From assembly GCA_905147135.1 (NCBI GenBank), contig LR990052.1, forward strand, positions 12,338,200-12,402,199: a DNA stretch of 64,000 nucleotides, written 5' to 3'. The DNA is from Blastobasis lacticolella. Its lineage: Eukaryota; Arthropoda; Insecta; Lepidoptera; Blastobasidae. A model generated the notes under the pieces. The model searched no databases, had not been told where the DNA came from, and was given only the letters and a program-made list of their open reading frames with translations. A program made the translations under genes and the position numbers. Positions 31,929-46,900 of the stretch are shown in pieces (the first letter of the stretch is position 1; every line of letters starts with the position of its first letter).

Positions 31929-34900
31929 ATGCCACCTAAAAAGGTAGAAGAACCAGAAAAAAAGCCATTAATTGGCCGTGTTGGCACCAATTTGAAGGTG
32001 GGGATAGTTGGAGTACCTAATGTCGGAAAATCCACTTTCTTCAATGTGCTTACCAAGAGTCAAGCTGCTGCTGAGAATTTTCCCTTCTGCACTATTGATC
32101 CCAATGAAAATAAGTATTTAATAATTATTTATTACTATAGGTACCATTTATATATCTGAACAAATATTTCCCAGCTGTATTAATATGATTATTGAACAAA
32201 ATCTTTCTCAAAAAAATTATATTATGTACATCAGAGGGTCCATACGGGGTCAGCAGAGATCACCCGAGAATGACATAATAAGTACCTACTGACCAAACAA
32301 TACCTTTTCTAATAAGTAAATCAACCATTGTAAATATATTAGCAGGTGTGAAGAGGTATAAGGGGTGTGTCCGGATTGTAGCTTGTCGGACTTGATAGTC
32401 TCTGCCTGCCCCTTTAACTGACCCATCTTAACTGAACAGTAGAAAAATAATGTACACAACTATCAGGATACCTACTTACTTAACCCTTTCTCCCCTCATG
32501 GATGGTTCGGACTTCCCTCCACATCTGAAAATGATTATCGTGAACATGCTATACATGGTAGAAATTTTATGCTTCTAACCCGGAGTGCACCATTATGTTC
32601 AAATATTTGTGTCGAACCGAAGGTTTGGCCCAAGCCATAGGCTTAAAAACTCTAAATTGGTTGTAGTCACATTTAATGATATGTATAAATGATTTTATAA
32701 CTTATAATTGAAGCTTTATGATGACTGTTTAAGAAAGGTAATTTAAATCACCTTTAGAAGTTGAGTACAAGTTGAAAAAAAAATCCTTGATATTTATTTA
32801 TATAAAACTTGTTGACTTGGTGCGACTTCGTTTGCGTGGCGTCCTACACCCTATCCAACACCTGTTTTTCCTATAAACCTTCCTCTGGAATCACTTTATC
32901 TATTGTAGAAAACTGCATTAAAATCTGTTAAATTTAAATAATCTAACTGTACAGACGGTGTTATGACGGATACATAGGGACAGACGGTGTATAGATAAAA
33001 CCACCATTCGCGAAATCCGGAAGAACCTGAAGGCTCCGCCCATAGAAAAAAAAATGGTATACAGGTTTCGCCAAAGGGTGCGAAAGCGCCCAAATTTTGT
33101 ATGTAGTTGTCTTGGCGTTTGTTAAATAAATGAAATAAATGAATCATCATCATAGCCCGTAACAGTCCACTGCAGGACTTAGGGCCTCTCCCACGAAAGG
33201 GGAGGTTATTGCCATAATCTCGTCGCTTGGCAGGCAGATTGGAGATCGCAGTATTGAAATATAACATTGGAAAATGCTGCTGCCCATTTTCCAGACTACA
33301 AAATAAACGACTGCTACTACGAAATAAATGAATAATCGTGGACAAATTCACACAGCACCATCTAACCCCAAACTAAGCAAAGCTGGGTGCTAGCTATCTG
33401 ATATACTACTTATATACTTTTAAATACATAATTATTATACATAGAACACCCAGACCCGTATGTAACAGGAATTAAAATTCATCAACTGCCTGTCTGTTCA
33501 GGAATAATAATAATAATAATCATTTAAATTTCTGCCCGGCCGGAAATCAAACCCCTCTTGCGTGGCTGACTGGCATGTTGACCACTGAACTAGACAAGTT
33601 GTCAAATGTTGTTGAAGCTTATTAATTGAAAACAACATTGAAATTAAAAGCTCTTTTTGTAACCTTGCAAGTAATATTTAAAAAAAGGTAGGTCACAACA
33701 CAAGTCACAAAGTGTTTACTTGAGACTCTGCTAGCGAAGTTAATTTACATGCGCCGTGAAATATTTGTAAGTAGTTAGTTTTAGCGATTTTACATTAAAC
33801 ATTTGCGAGCGTTAAGCTCGTACTTAACTTACCTCATATTTTTCCATATACACTCATACATTTCTGGCGTTACAAATCAGTCAATATTTTCATAAGTGCC
33901 TAATCGAATTTAATTCGGTTTTCGCGGATTGATAGCCAATAAAACAACCTCTGTATTTTATTAATTTCACTAACACGATCGCTTTACGCCAGATAATAGT
34001 TTACAGAAGCATAACCAGTATAAGATGAGCTAGCGTCTATATATGCGTTCTATAGCTCAATAGGTTCGATAGTTATGATCGCAAGTGTATTTATTTGAAA
34101 ATTAGAACACAATTTTTTAAGCAGAACGTCTAATGACGCCAGGCGACACATAGGCAACATTTCTTACGGAATTCTTTATTAAATTTACGAGCCGACTGGT
34201 GTTGAGTCACTACTCTCGACTCAGATTTCGATATCGATCTTGCGCCTCTGAAAGCTCTTTAGATCTGTTATATAAACTCATTTGTACCGGCCTTTACGGC
34301 TAAACTTTTTAAATCAGCTCTATAGAAAAATGACAATTTCGTCTAGAACCTGTCATTTTTGATATTCAATGTTTTTGTCAGTTGGTTTTTGCTATAATTT
34401 ACTACGATGATTGCATTCGAGAGTTATAAAAATAATTTAGATGTAATTGACAAATTCAATATCCAATCTGTTGTTCTTTCCAAGGGTATAGTATGTGGCG
34501 ACATAACTACCGTCGTGAAAAAAAAATATCACGATGTTGATCCTGAATTTCCACCACTAGCATCTGCAGTCATAGGTCCAAATAATACGGCAGCCACCAC
34601 TATAAAGGAGTCAACTTCTACTACATATAAACACTCGTGGGTTGATATAGACATACAGCAAGAGTATTTGGAATCGAAACCAACATGTTACTTAATTTTA
34701 TCAAAACCTGGTGCTGGTGCCTATCATTTGGGTGAAGCAATGGCAAAGCATTACAAATGTATACATGTGTGTCCCAGAAATGTATTGATTGATGAAATGG
34801 AACAAAAAAGCGATACAGGAAAATGTATAGATTATAACATGAAGCATAATAATGTCATGAACGCTTCTATTATTCTACCAATTATCAAAGAAAAATTGAA

Positions 34901-37900
34901 ATCCCCTACAGTTATGCATAGAGGTTATGTTCTATCTGGTTTACCATTAGTCAGCACAGATAAAAGACCCAACACTTTCATCTATTCACTGAATTCTGAA
35001 GAATCAATTATAATTGTTGGAGAAATCTTGTTTATTGCGTTATGTGAAGTATTTAAAAAAAAGGAAAAAAAGAAAATACGGGGTTCTGTGACAAATTCTG
35101 TAAACACTCTGCTGCAAGAAGAACAATTAGAAGAGGATTTGGAAGAAGAAGAAGAATCACCAGAAGAAGAGAGAGCTCCAATGGAAGCTGAAGAGGAAGA
35201 GGATGAGACTGTAGAATTACCAAAATTTCTCTTGAATTCATGCGATGATATTATTCACTACAGGAAAACCTACTTAGACACTAAACAAAATGTACTACTA
35301 CGACAACTTAGTGATATATTTAACCAAGATTTAACTCCAGATTTAATAATATATATTACGAGTCCTGACGCGGATTTAATAACAAAAAAGTACCATAAAT
35401 TTTACAATTATAAAAGCAATATTAATTTTGCAGATACATTTTCTGTACAGAAACAGACTGAAGTAAGATGGCCTCTTAAATATCCCTTGAAGGACTATTA
35501 TGAACATATTGATAAAACTGTTTTATCCACAAAATATATCTGTAGACAACCAATGAATTTCAGAGAAAATTCTGTAGAACAGATGTGTAATTACAGAAAA
35601 ATAGTTTTGCCATTTATAGAGAATAAACTAAATGATTATAGCCCTAGACATATTATTAAAATAGATGCCCGTACTGCCGTTAATGAAATGATGCATCAAA
35701 TAATGAAAATATTGCGTTTACTGCCAATAGTTAAACCTGTTATTATACCTGAACCCTTGTACATGGCAGAACCTCCTGAAGATTTGGCAGAGTTCTGGAA
35801 AAATATCGAAGAAACTAATTTTGTTAAAATGGGAAAAACAAAATTTAACCGTTACCCATCTCTATGGTATAATCGATGTCCAATAGAATTAAAGAAAGGC
35901 AGGTGTGTTCTAGGAAAAATGAAATTCGCCGTTCAATTTTTCAAACATGTATATCTTCTTTCTTCGCATGAAGCATTGATTACATTTTATAGCAATCCTC
36001 GTCCTTATTTGCACTTAAAATATCTTGAGCCTACTTGCCGTATTTTTGTACTAGGAACAAAGTCTTCTGGAAAGACGATGGTCGCCCAGTGTCTTTCATG
36101 GATATTTGACACCCCTATAATAAAGTTTACCGAAATAGTTGATAAATGGAAAAAATCAAGGTTAGACGCTATGATGAGTAAAGTCTTTCCTGAAATATTT
36201 CCTTTAATAGAACAAGCCAGGGAAGGACAATGGCAAATTAAAGAGGGGAATAGGATTACAGAGCTAAATAATTGGCACTCCAATTGTTTGGCAGATTTAA
36301 AAAAATATGTCGTTTATGCAGGAGCTTATAGATCTATACAAGAAAAAGAAGCACAGGCCCAAGCTCTGGAGGCGGAGAGAAGGAAAAAAAGAGAACAAGA
36401 AAACTTAGAAAGAGGTATATTCAAACCACTTCCGAAACCAAAACCCCCAGTTCAATCAAAACAAGAGAAAAAGATTATATCGGCGTATAACGAAATCCTT
36501 GAAAAAATGCAGAAAATTAAATTACCAGAAGATCTTCTGGAAGATCTCGACGAATGTAGAAATATTCTAATGATAAAAGATATGCATAAATATGCACCGC
36601 AAAAATATTTAACGGTGACAGAAACGCCTGCCGTGCCTCTCCTTGGAGATGAGGATGTACAAAAATCTATTTGGGAATATATTGAAGAAAATGACCTGCA
36701 TAATGAGTTAGAGACAACTCCAGAAGAAGTTGTTGGTGAAATAAGCCAGATTATATTATCTACTGACAAAGAAACAGAGGAAAAAACTAACTTTGACAAA
36801 AGTTTTGGACAGTATATAGTTGACGGTTTCCCTGCTGAACCAGAATATTGGGAAATTATTAGTAAGTCAAAACTGTTACCTGATCATACAATAGCTATAA
36901 TGGAAAACAGGGAATTAGACATTAATTTGATTAAACACTATAAATTTTTATTAGAATGCTCTAAGCATTACGAAGAACGGTTTGCTTGTGCAGATGATCC
37001 ACTTATAAAAATCAAGCTAATGACTAAAGAACTCGCAGGAAAATGTAGACCATTTGAACACATCCCTAGTAAAAGAAATTCAATGGATGAAGAAGAAGAA
37101 GAAGACACAGATTTCTCGGTGCCGTTTACACAAGAACTTGACAATTTTTTTGATAATTGGGATATCTTGAAGATGAGATTAGAAGATAATAAAAAATTAT
37201 ATATTGAAGTGACACTCGAAAATATGTCTGATATCGATGTTATGGAAAATATTTTAATTAAATTACGTCAAAACTACTATATTCCCATACCATCTAGTGA
37301 TGATGAGAACCCCGAGACGCAAGACGAAGAATCTGAGGAGCCTCAAGATTTGGTTACTTATAATCATCCGGTATTTTTGTGTGAGACCGGTCCTTACTGT
37401 CCGATTGCTTATTATGATCATGGCGTTTTATGGGAAGGAAAATCTGATTTTTCCTTTAAATACGATAATAAAATGCACTATTTTTCCAAACAAGAGTGTA
37501 TGGATAAATTTAAGATAGATGTAACGAAATATCAAGCTTATAATAAACCATACAAAAAATTATCACCATTAAGAATTTGTCTTATAGGATGTAATGGGTA
37601 TGGTAGAACATCAGCTGGAAAATATATTGCAAAAGAACTTGGTGTTATTTATGTAGATTTTTTAGAATTTATTAACCACCATTTGCTACCAAGACATTTT
37701 AAAAGAGTTGGACTTCAATATGAAAATATATTTAAAGACGTTCCATTTGACGAGAAGACAGTTAAGGATTTTCAGACGGATGAAGACAATCAGAATATTG
37801 ACCCAATGGCCGATGAAATGGAATTACGTAGCATGGTATTTGAGTATTATGAACGTGGTTCTCCTCTGTTATCTCCGTTGCTCCAAAAATTGATCAAGAA

Positions 37901-40900
37901 AATATGGTTTTCAGAACCGTTTGTATCAACAGGTTTTGTTATGGACGGGTTTCCTAGACTAACATCCGACGTTGAAGACATGACAGCTCTGTTCTGTGTG
38001 CCAGATGTAGTGATTGATTTAGAAGGAAGTTTAGAACTTAGTTTGGAACGAGTAGTGCCGTACTACTTTAATATTTGGAAAACACAACAAAACGAAGAAA
38101 AGCTTAAAAACAAAATAAAGATGGATAAATTACGTCAGAATTGGTTAGATTTTATAACACAAACAGTAGTCGTCAAACTTCTTATAGACGAAGTAATTGA
38201 AAATGCTGTAAGTCTAGCACAGGAACAAGTATTTACAGAGGTGGCATCGACAGAAAGTGCAATAATAGATCCCCAACCTAACCTATCCGGAACTATGGAT
38301 ATGGGAGAAAATTTGTTTAACGCATATAGAGAAATTATAGAAGAGTATCCAGAACCAATAGATGATGCTGAATGGGAAGGAGCAGACGAAGCAAAAGAGC
38401 GCATCCGAGCACGAATGGAAAGCATACATGATACCGAAGAAGAGAATCTCGAAGAAGTAATGGATCTATTAACTGACCAGGGCATTAAAATAATTTCTGT
38501 CGACGCCTCTAAGCCACCTCATAAAGTATGGAGACGTGCACTGATAAATCTAACAAACTATCGAAACCGCACCACTTCGTTTTTCGAACAAACTTTTGTA
38601 GTAAGTTGTGACGTAGCAGAAGTTTTGATCTCCGAAGGATTCTGCTTTTTAAGTAAATTTCACCGCTTGTGTCCTGTGCATTTGTATGAAAACCCACAAA
38701 TTATTTTAAATCCACATGAAGTAAACAGACGTAACAATACACTGTATCCTGTTGTACATCGATCTTTTATATATTATATAAATGGAGAAGAAGCATTGAA
38801 AAAATTCAGACTTGATCCTTTATTATACGTGCCTAATCAACATTTGACATCATCCCATGAATATACTTTAAGGATTGGTATCATAGGTCCACCAAAATCC
38901 GGGAAAAGCACTTTAGCTGCTAAAGTTTCGAAGAAATACGGACTAAAATGTATTTCAAGAGGAAATGCTTTGCGTAACATCTTACAGAATTTGTATTGGA
39001 CGAAACTAGGAACCCGAATGAAATCATCACTAGAATCTGGAGGATGCGTTAAAACTGATGATGTTGTAAAAGCTGTACATATGGCTTTGATTGACCATCA
39101 TACTGTGACCTGTGGATTCGTTCTGGATGGATTTCCTGAAACGCCTTCTGAGGCAATGGAGCTTTATAAATTGGGTATTTATCCACAAATAATATTCGAT
39201 ATTTCGTCAAAAAAAGATGTTATATTAGATAACTCACAAAAAGAAGTGTATTATAATATTATGAAACCTAAACCACCCTATTGTCAACCTTTTATTGACG
39301 CTAGATTTACGTATTGGAAGAAATATAATTATAAAATAAAAAATTACATAAAAAACGATTTTCAAAATACCTATTTAATTGATGGAAACCAGTCTAGGTG
39401 GCACTGCTTTCAAGAAGCGCAGGACTATATCGATGAGATTGGTCCGAAAATTTATTATTTTTTAAACAACCGAGGTCGAGATCGAGTTGTGCCCATGGAT
39501 GTGATGTGTATTTCGAATGAACTTTTCCAACAGAAAATGTCATGCTTTAAGAAGATGTGTCCTGTATGTATTTGCAGTAATTCATTAAAAAACGGTGGTT
39601 ATCCAGTAGACAAGAAGGGTGTGGTACTCTACAAAGAGTCATATTTTTGGATATGTGCTGAACACATGGAACTAGTTAGGAATGATCCTGAAGAATATTT
39701 GGCTGCTTATGCTGTAGATATTCCTGAAGTACCTGCTGTAGTATCCACGGTAGATGTAAATACCGTCTACGAAAACGGTATATGTATAGTGACATACGGC
39801 GAAAATCTACCGAGGCAATGTTTAACAACAGGCAACATTTCTTACGCTGCAACCTATCGACGCAACACATATTTATTCTGTGATAAAACGTGTTTAGAAA
39901 AGTTTCTAGAGAAACCTCACTGGTACCATAATATCACGGTTTTCAAAGAGACGAGACTACTGCCAAAATTATCATTGAAGAAACTACCAAATCTGGGATA
40001 CTTAGAGCAGACAGTTGGTAATATTTTAACTGATGCATGTTGCGCTGTGAACGTAGTCCGTCCGAAATACCCGGGGCTTGATATCGCAGTCTCAGGGGCG
40101 CTATTTATTGGATTATTTTTAAAAGTGTACCGTAGTTACGCAAACAAAGATATGGACAAACGTCAGTTATACTTGAAAGCATACAAACTTTATGAAGCTA
40201 GATCAAAGTTGATATTATCAGTTGGTTTGCGATTAAGGTCTATGGATAATCCTTTTGCAAAATATCCGAATTGCTGCTCTTTTCCTGGCCCTCGACAAAT
40301 TACTTCGCTTTCTATTATACCTCATGAACATTCCCAAAGTGGCTCTTCTGTGTCTTTGTCCAATTTAACAAGTACTGAAAATAATGTCTAGTATTTAATA
40401 TAGCCTCTGTATATAAATTTAAAAGTTACAAATTCGTTTTATTTAGTTTCTATTTACATGTGTTTAAATTGCCACAGAACTGAGGTAAAATCACTATTCT
40501 TATGTCATTATTGTACTGTCGATAATTACTTAACTAACATAATTTGTGTTTTCTTTCAGCAAGTAGGGTTCCAGTTCCTGACGAGAGATTTGACTACCTG
40601 TGCGAATACCATAAGCCAGCCAGGTATGTTATACCTATCTACTTCAAAACTGTAGATTATATAAAATTCCTTCTTTCGCTTGAGCGTTGAAATGATAGAA
40701 GCGGCTCTTCCAGCGGAGCAAACATCGTAGGAAATTTTTATATCGCAGTAAAAAAAGAAAATTGGTACAGTTTGTGCCTCAAAGAGACCATCAATGGCCA
40801 ATGGACAACTATATTCACCTTATAAAATATGAGAACCTAAAAAACTCAATTTGAAAATATGCCTGCAAGTCAAGCATTGACCTGACTGACATTAAAAACA

Positions 40901-43900
40901 ATTATAAATGACACAACAGGCACAGGCTAATCGTATTCCCCAGAATACATCCGTGGTAGTTAGCCTTAGAATCGCAGATAAGATCGAAGAAGAGGTTCGC
41001 CTTCATTAAAACTCCTGTCTGTACAGGACACGAGTTGTATGGACCGCTTTCCGGGGTTCTCACAACGCAACTGGGATTGACCGCTCGGATGACGTTGACT
41101 AACCGTATTCCCCAAACATAGCACTTGATTGTCTTTTAAATGTTCAACTGACGTGGGGACGCAGAATTAGGTTCTGAAATGGGCCCTTCCCCTATTTCGG
41201 ACCTGGAGTAGTAGGCGATTATGTGAGAAAATAGACAAAGATGTATCAAAATATCCTGTATTATTTTCAAGTCTGTTGTCTTACAGACAGACACACGACT
41301 GATCCTATAAGGGTTCCATTTTTATTTTCTGACGGTCTGAACCCTATGATATATATAAAGCCTAATACACTTACTTTCTGGACGTACCTAGTATGTATTA
41401 TTAAAATTTATAAAATGTTTTAATATCCTGCATACAACTCATTGCAGATACATTATTATGTCCTAATGTTTTAAACTATCGCGGTTATTATCACACATTT
41501 TAGGAATATGTTTCGGGTTTCCTACCGGAATAAAGGAATTTCGATTTTGATTTTACAGCAAAGTGCCAGCGTTCCTGAACGTGGTGGATATTGCGGGCTT
41601 GGTGAAGGGCGCGGCGGAGGGCCAGGGGCTCGGCAACGCTTTCCTGTCGCACATAAAGGCATGCGACGCGATCTTCAACTTGTGTCGTGAGTATCTGATG
41701 ATAAATGTAGGCTCAGAAGGGAATTCGACTGGTTGGACTTTCAATAAAGTCAATACTTGCCTTGTGCGGACGTGCTTCGTCAGCGCCGGCCAAGTCTCGG
41801 AACCATAGAGCATAGGTCCATTTATATTATGCTCTTGTATCACTCGCAGCGTAGAACGGCTCCCACTAGTTCAATTGAGGACCAATAGGAGGTTCAATAG
41901 GTCGTAGGGAGCCGTTGTGTTTTGAAATTGTACCATTTATTACTACATTCTACTCCACCTAAGCCGGACACCACTCGGCGAACGATTGCTCTTGTTATCG
42001 AGGCCATGGACTAAACTCAAACTAACACTTTATTCACTTTAACATACCGCGTTTGGTTGGACCTCGGACAAGTCCAATTTATCCTGACCTCGGAGAAGTT
42101 CAAGTCGGGGATGACGAAAGTTGTTTGTACGACTATAACGTATCTCCACAAACTATAGACGTTCACGATTCATGCTCAGCGTGTCCTCAAACTTGCACAA
42201 TGGAACGTTTGATAGAAATAACCTAATATAACCTTATATAATATAATAAACCTTGTGGTGTGTGGTGCCGCCACCTCAAAGAATAGCACCACCCCATCTC
42301 TTCCCGTGGGTGTCGTAAGAGGCGACTAAGGGACAAATCCGAAAGGTGGGCAGCAGCATCTTTCTGGGTAGATTTACATCAACTGCACTGCGATCTCCAA
42401 CCCGCCTGCCAAGCGTGGAGATTATGGCAATGACCTCCCCTTTCGTGGGAGAGGCCCGAAGTCCTGCAGTGGACTGTTATGGGCTGTGATGATGAACCTT
42501 GCGGACCTTGCGGACCTGAAACGTGGCCGCTCACTGTGGGTCTTATAAGAAAGCTCACTGTTACCCAAAGGGCAATGGAAAGAGCTATGCTCGGAGTTTC
42601 TTTGCGCGATCGAATCAGAAATGAGGAGATCCGCAAGCGAACCAAGGCCACCCACATAGCTCTAAGGATTGCCAGACTGTGAACTGAACTGAAGAAGTGG
42701 CAGTGGGCAGGGCATATAGCTCGAAGAACAGATGGCCGATGGGGCAGTAAAGTTCTCGAGTGGCGACCACGTACCGGAAGACGCAGCGTGTGTAGGCCTC
42801 CTACAAGATGGACCGACGACCTGGTAAGGATCGCAGGTGCCAGCTTGATGCAGAAGGCGCAGGACCGGCCTTTGTGGAGATCTCTGGCAGAGGCCTATGC
42901 CCAGCAGTGGGCGTCTTCTGGCTGATATGATGAACCTTGCGGATTGCCCAAGGCCGGGCGAAATGGAGGAGAATGAGTCGGAAAGCGGACCCTGGCTGCC
43001 GCCGGGACTGACCGCTTGGGTGATGATGAACGATGATGTAACCTCTAAAATTTTTGAAACTTTATTTTAGTATGCCTATATAAGTGCGATTATGTCATGT
43101 TTATGGCTGTTTGGTGGTGTTTAGATAAATGCACAACGTATTCTCTTGTATCCTGTGGCTTAACACTACCTGCTGTAAAATTCCTGTCTCAATTTCTGTA
43201 AAGGTTGCCTGGAAGAGATCGCTTAGCGATAAGGCCGCCTTTGCTCATATTTTCCTTCCTTGTAAGTGATTGGTATTGTTATGTTTTATGAGCAACACAG
43301 TGTTTATCTATCTATCTCTAACACCTCCACAGGAGCGTTTGACGACGAGGATGTCATCCACGTGGACGGCGAGGTGAACCCGGTTCGGGACCTGGAGACC
43401 ATCGGCGAGGAGTTACGGCTGAAGGACGTGGAAACGCTGAATCAGACGGTGGATAAGCTGGACCGAATGGTGAACCGAGGCGGGGCGGACAAGAAGCTGA
43501 AACCTGAATATGTGAGTGCTGGCCTTGTAACTTCATTTGGAATCCAGTTTATAGAGATTATTCGTAGTCTTGTTTCATTAAAATCTGTTTCGTCGTTCAG
43601 TAAACTGGAAACATTTGAGTTTACGTAAACTTTGTCATCGGGGTTTACCGATAACTGTCAGTTAAATTATTATTTCACTTTGTAAAGATTCAGCGGTAAT
43701 AAAAATATTTGTGTCAACGTTTTAGAGTACAATGTAATCTGTATATTGAAGTGGGTTTTTTATTACTCGATTGCTCTGAATTTGCCGCTGATGCTGTCAA
43801 CACAGAGCGCATTCCATGCTTCTTTGTGTCTCATCTCTGAAAATATGCACAGACGTATGAGTTCAAACTACTGTGCACTTTATAGTAATGCAACACGTCT

Positions 43901-46900
43901 TTTGCATTTTTAGGACTCACTAACGAAGATCAAGGCCATCTTAGTTGATGAAAAGAAACATATTCGCTTTGGAGACTGGAGTGCAGCTGATGTAAGTTGC
44001 AATATCTTATAATATATAATCTACATATGACAAGATGCTATCGGATTCTCTGGCTCTGACTATTATTATTATCAGGGAAAACCGGAACTATGAACCTAAT
44101 TTCAAAGGTTTGACAAACGCCTTTTTGCGCTTATTACGTTTGGGGAAATTCAGAAGCAAAAAGCGTGAACACGCACTTGGGCCCGGGGTCCGTTTTGACT
44201 ATGATCCAGAATTTGGCTGATCAAGTAATTACAGTGGAGCGACTGTCATCTGACCTCCGTGACCCTGTTAACCCGACCCTATTGAATCATGGTTATACAT
44301 TCAGTCGCCTGAATGTGCAGGTTTCTTCACGATGTTTTCCATCACCGCAACTGTGTTTAACTCTAGTATACATAATTCCGACAAAGTCATTGAATCATAC
44401 ATGGAGGATCGAACTCTGTACCTTTCGCGTACGAGTCGCACCCGTGAGCCATTAAACCACCGACGCTTCAAATTATAAAATACATATTTTAAAGAATTAA
44501 TTCAGACAATAGTAAGATCATTTATCATTGGAGAGCGAATCAGTACGTTTTTAAACACACTTATCACCTATTTGGGGCGGGGGCCAGGTAACCGTCGCTG
44601 AATGCCATTGGCCGAATGTGGTCTCAGAAGTCTAAACTGCGTGGGATGCCTCTATTTGGCAAAATAATCCTATAATACAAGTCAATTTCTCTTTATCATG
44701 CATGACCAGGTATGAAAACATACTCTTAGTTAAGTATGTTGAAGCGAAGGGTATGCGAAAAATGTTGTATTGATAATTTGGTGTATGAAAAGAATAATAA
44801 GAAAGGAGAGTGTGGTCCCCTGCTAGGTTTCTCCACTGTTTGAATTGTTCCATGAAGAAAATATATACTATAAGCGACGTAGGTTTTTCAATGGGATGTG
44901 GAGTGGTCAATTATACATCATAAATAATTTACAGATTGAAGTGCTCAATAAGTATTTGTTCCTGACATCGAAACCAGCGTTATACCTAGTGAACCTATCG
45001 GAAAAGGATTATATTAGGAAAAAGAATAAATGGTACGTATAATGTAAACTTAATATAATATATAAATAGTTTAAGTAAAATTAACGAAATAGGAGGGAAC
45101 ATCCCACACAACGGTTTTAGGTTTACAAAACATCCACACCCAGAACAGACGGTTTAAGAGAGGTAGGGCATAGCGGGGTATCCCGTTCGAATTGGAGCCG
45201 CCCGACTGGGGAGGTACCTCTACCTTACAGAATACCGCAGCTAAAAAATACTCTTTTAAATAGTATTGTGTTTCTGCCGGTGAGTAAGGTCTCCAGTGCT
45301 CCATGGGGTAGGGATTTGAGGAACCGTGGCTTTGGCAGTGGAGGGGCATTTGCCTGTTTTGCTGCCAGAGCAACGTGCTACAGAGGTGGGCAACGCATTG
45401 GCGATACACTTGGTGTTGCTAATGTCTATAGGCAGTGCTGACCACTTTCCATGAGGTGGCCCGCTTGCCTGTTTGCCTACTTACTGTATGATATAAAAAA
45501 AAGACATTAAAACTCACCAGTTCACTATCTGACTGACTGGGAATTGAACCCGTAACTAGTGGAACATTGTTGGTTTCATCATAGTTCCACGAAAAGCAGA
45601 AATTTAACTGAGGCGGCCCCGCTATAAGGTGGACCCATGCTATTTGGTGAGGATCGTAGAAGGATATATCCTTCCACGCATAATGATTTGAATCTCCATT
45701 CCTATGAATCGTAACCTCACTCAGTTGTCGTGTAGGACTATAGTTCATTCGCGTTAAGAAAATTGTGAGTCATCGTTGTTCGCTGGCCGACCTGGCCCCG
45801 TCCCTCGACCAATCGCGTCGCAACAAATTTAAAGCGAATTTTTTACTCGCTCTGAAAACACCTTTACTCACTATTTTCTTAACGCGAATGGACTATAGAA
45901 GGTAGCTCATTGCGCGATGTAGTGAGTTATTTAGGTAGTTCTCAGAAGAAGATAATCCGGAACGCAGTAATCCGATATAGAACGAAAGTTATCGACATAG
46001 ATAAAATGACAATGGGCTGGTAACATTTGTCGTAGAGCCGATAACCGTTAGGGTTGACGGGTTCTGGAGTGGAGGCCACGTTTGGGCAAACGTTGTGACA
46101 TCCTGTGTCTAGATGAAGCCATAATCTGCGCAATACGGCTGGCAGTTACTGGGTGCTCAAATATAAGGACTAGGGTTCTAAAAAGGCCGCTTTAGCGTTT
46201 TATATTTTGATTCCTATTGGTGTGCCACAAAGCTATGATCCGGTGGCCAATACTGAAACTATTGGACGCCATTTTGAATTGTCATATCAATTTGACCACA
46301 GCGACGCTGCAGAAAAGTTTATGACAAATTAATATCAATAATATTATGAAAAGCTAATGTGGCTTTTTACCCAGGGGCTCTATTTTTTAATCGCTTACAA
46401 TACGCGAGCGGTACTCTTGTAATGCCTATCTCTTCTGCCTTTAGCAACTTACCACGAGTGTAAAAGAGATAGATAGCACATGCGAACTCACGCGTGGATG
46501 CGTGACGATGCCCCAGGTCTACGTAGCGCGCCTTGGGGGAGGCTTATGTCCAGCGGTGGACTGAGGTAACTAATGATCAACACCAACTATTTAAAATATT
46601 GGAACTATTTTTGCTTTTTGATCGGCTGTTGGACAACATTGGAAGGCGCTGCTGTCATTCTGTAGATAGTGATAAAGGAAAACTCTTGTGTGTTTCACTT
46701 ATTCCATTGCCTTTTCGCTAAGGTTGCCGAAACTAAAAGAATGGATCGACAAGAACGACCCCGGCGCACCCCTGATCCCGTTCTCGGGTGTTTTGGAGTC
46801 GAAACTAATGGACATGGACGCGGAGGAGAAGAAGGCTTTCCTGAAAGAGCACAACATCACTAGGTAAATGTATATCTATTCTATTCTATAGTTAATCCTT

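Noticed and set aside
32896..33351. 151-codon minus ORF
   Set aside because: It runs across SINE-C and SINE-A sequence in the OLA1 intron and resembles no protein.
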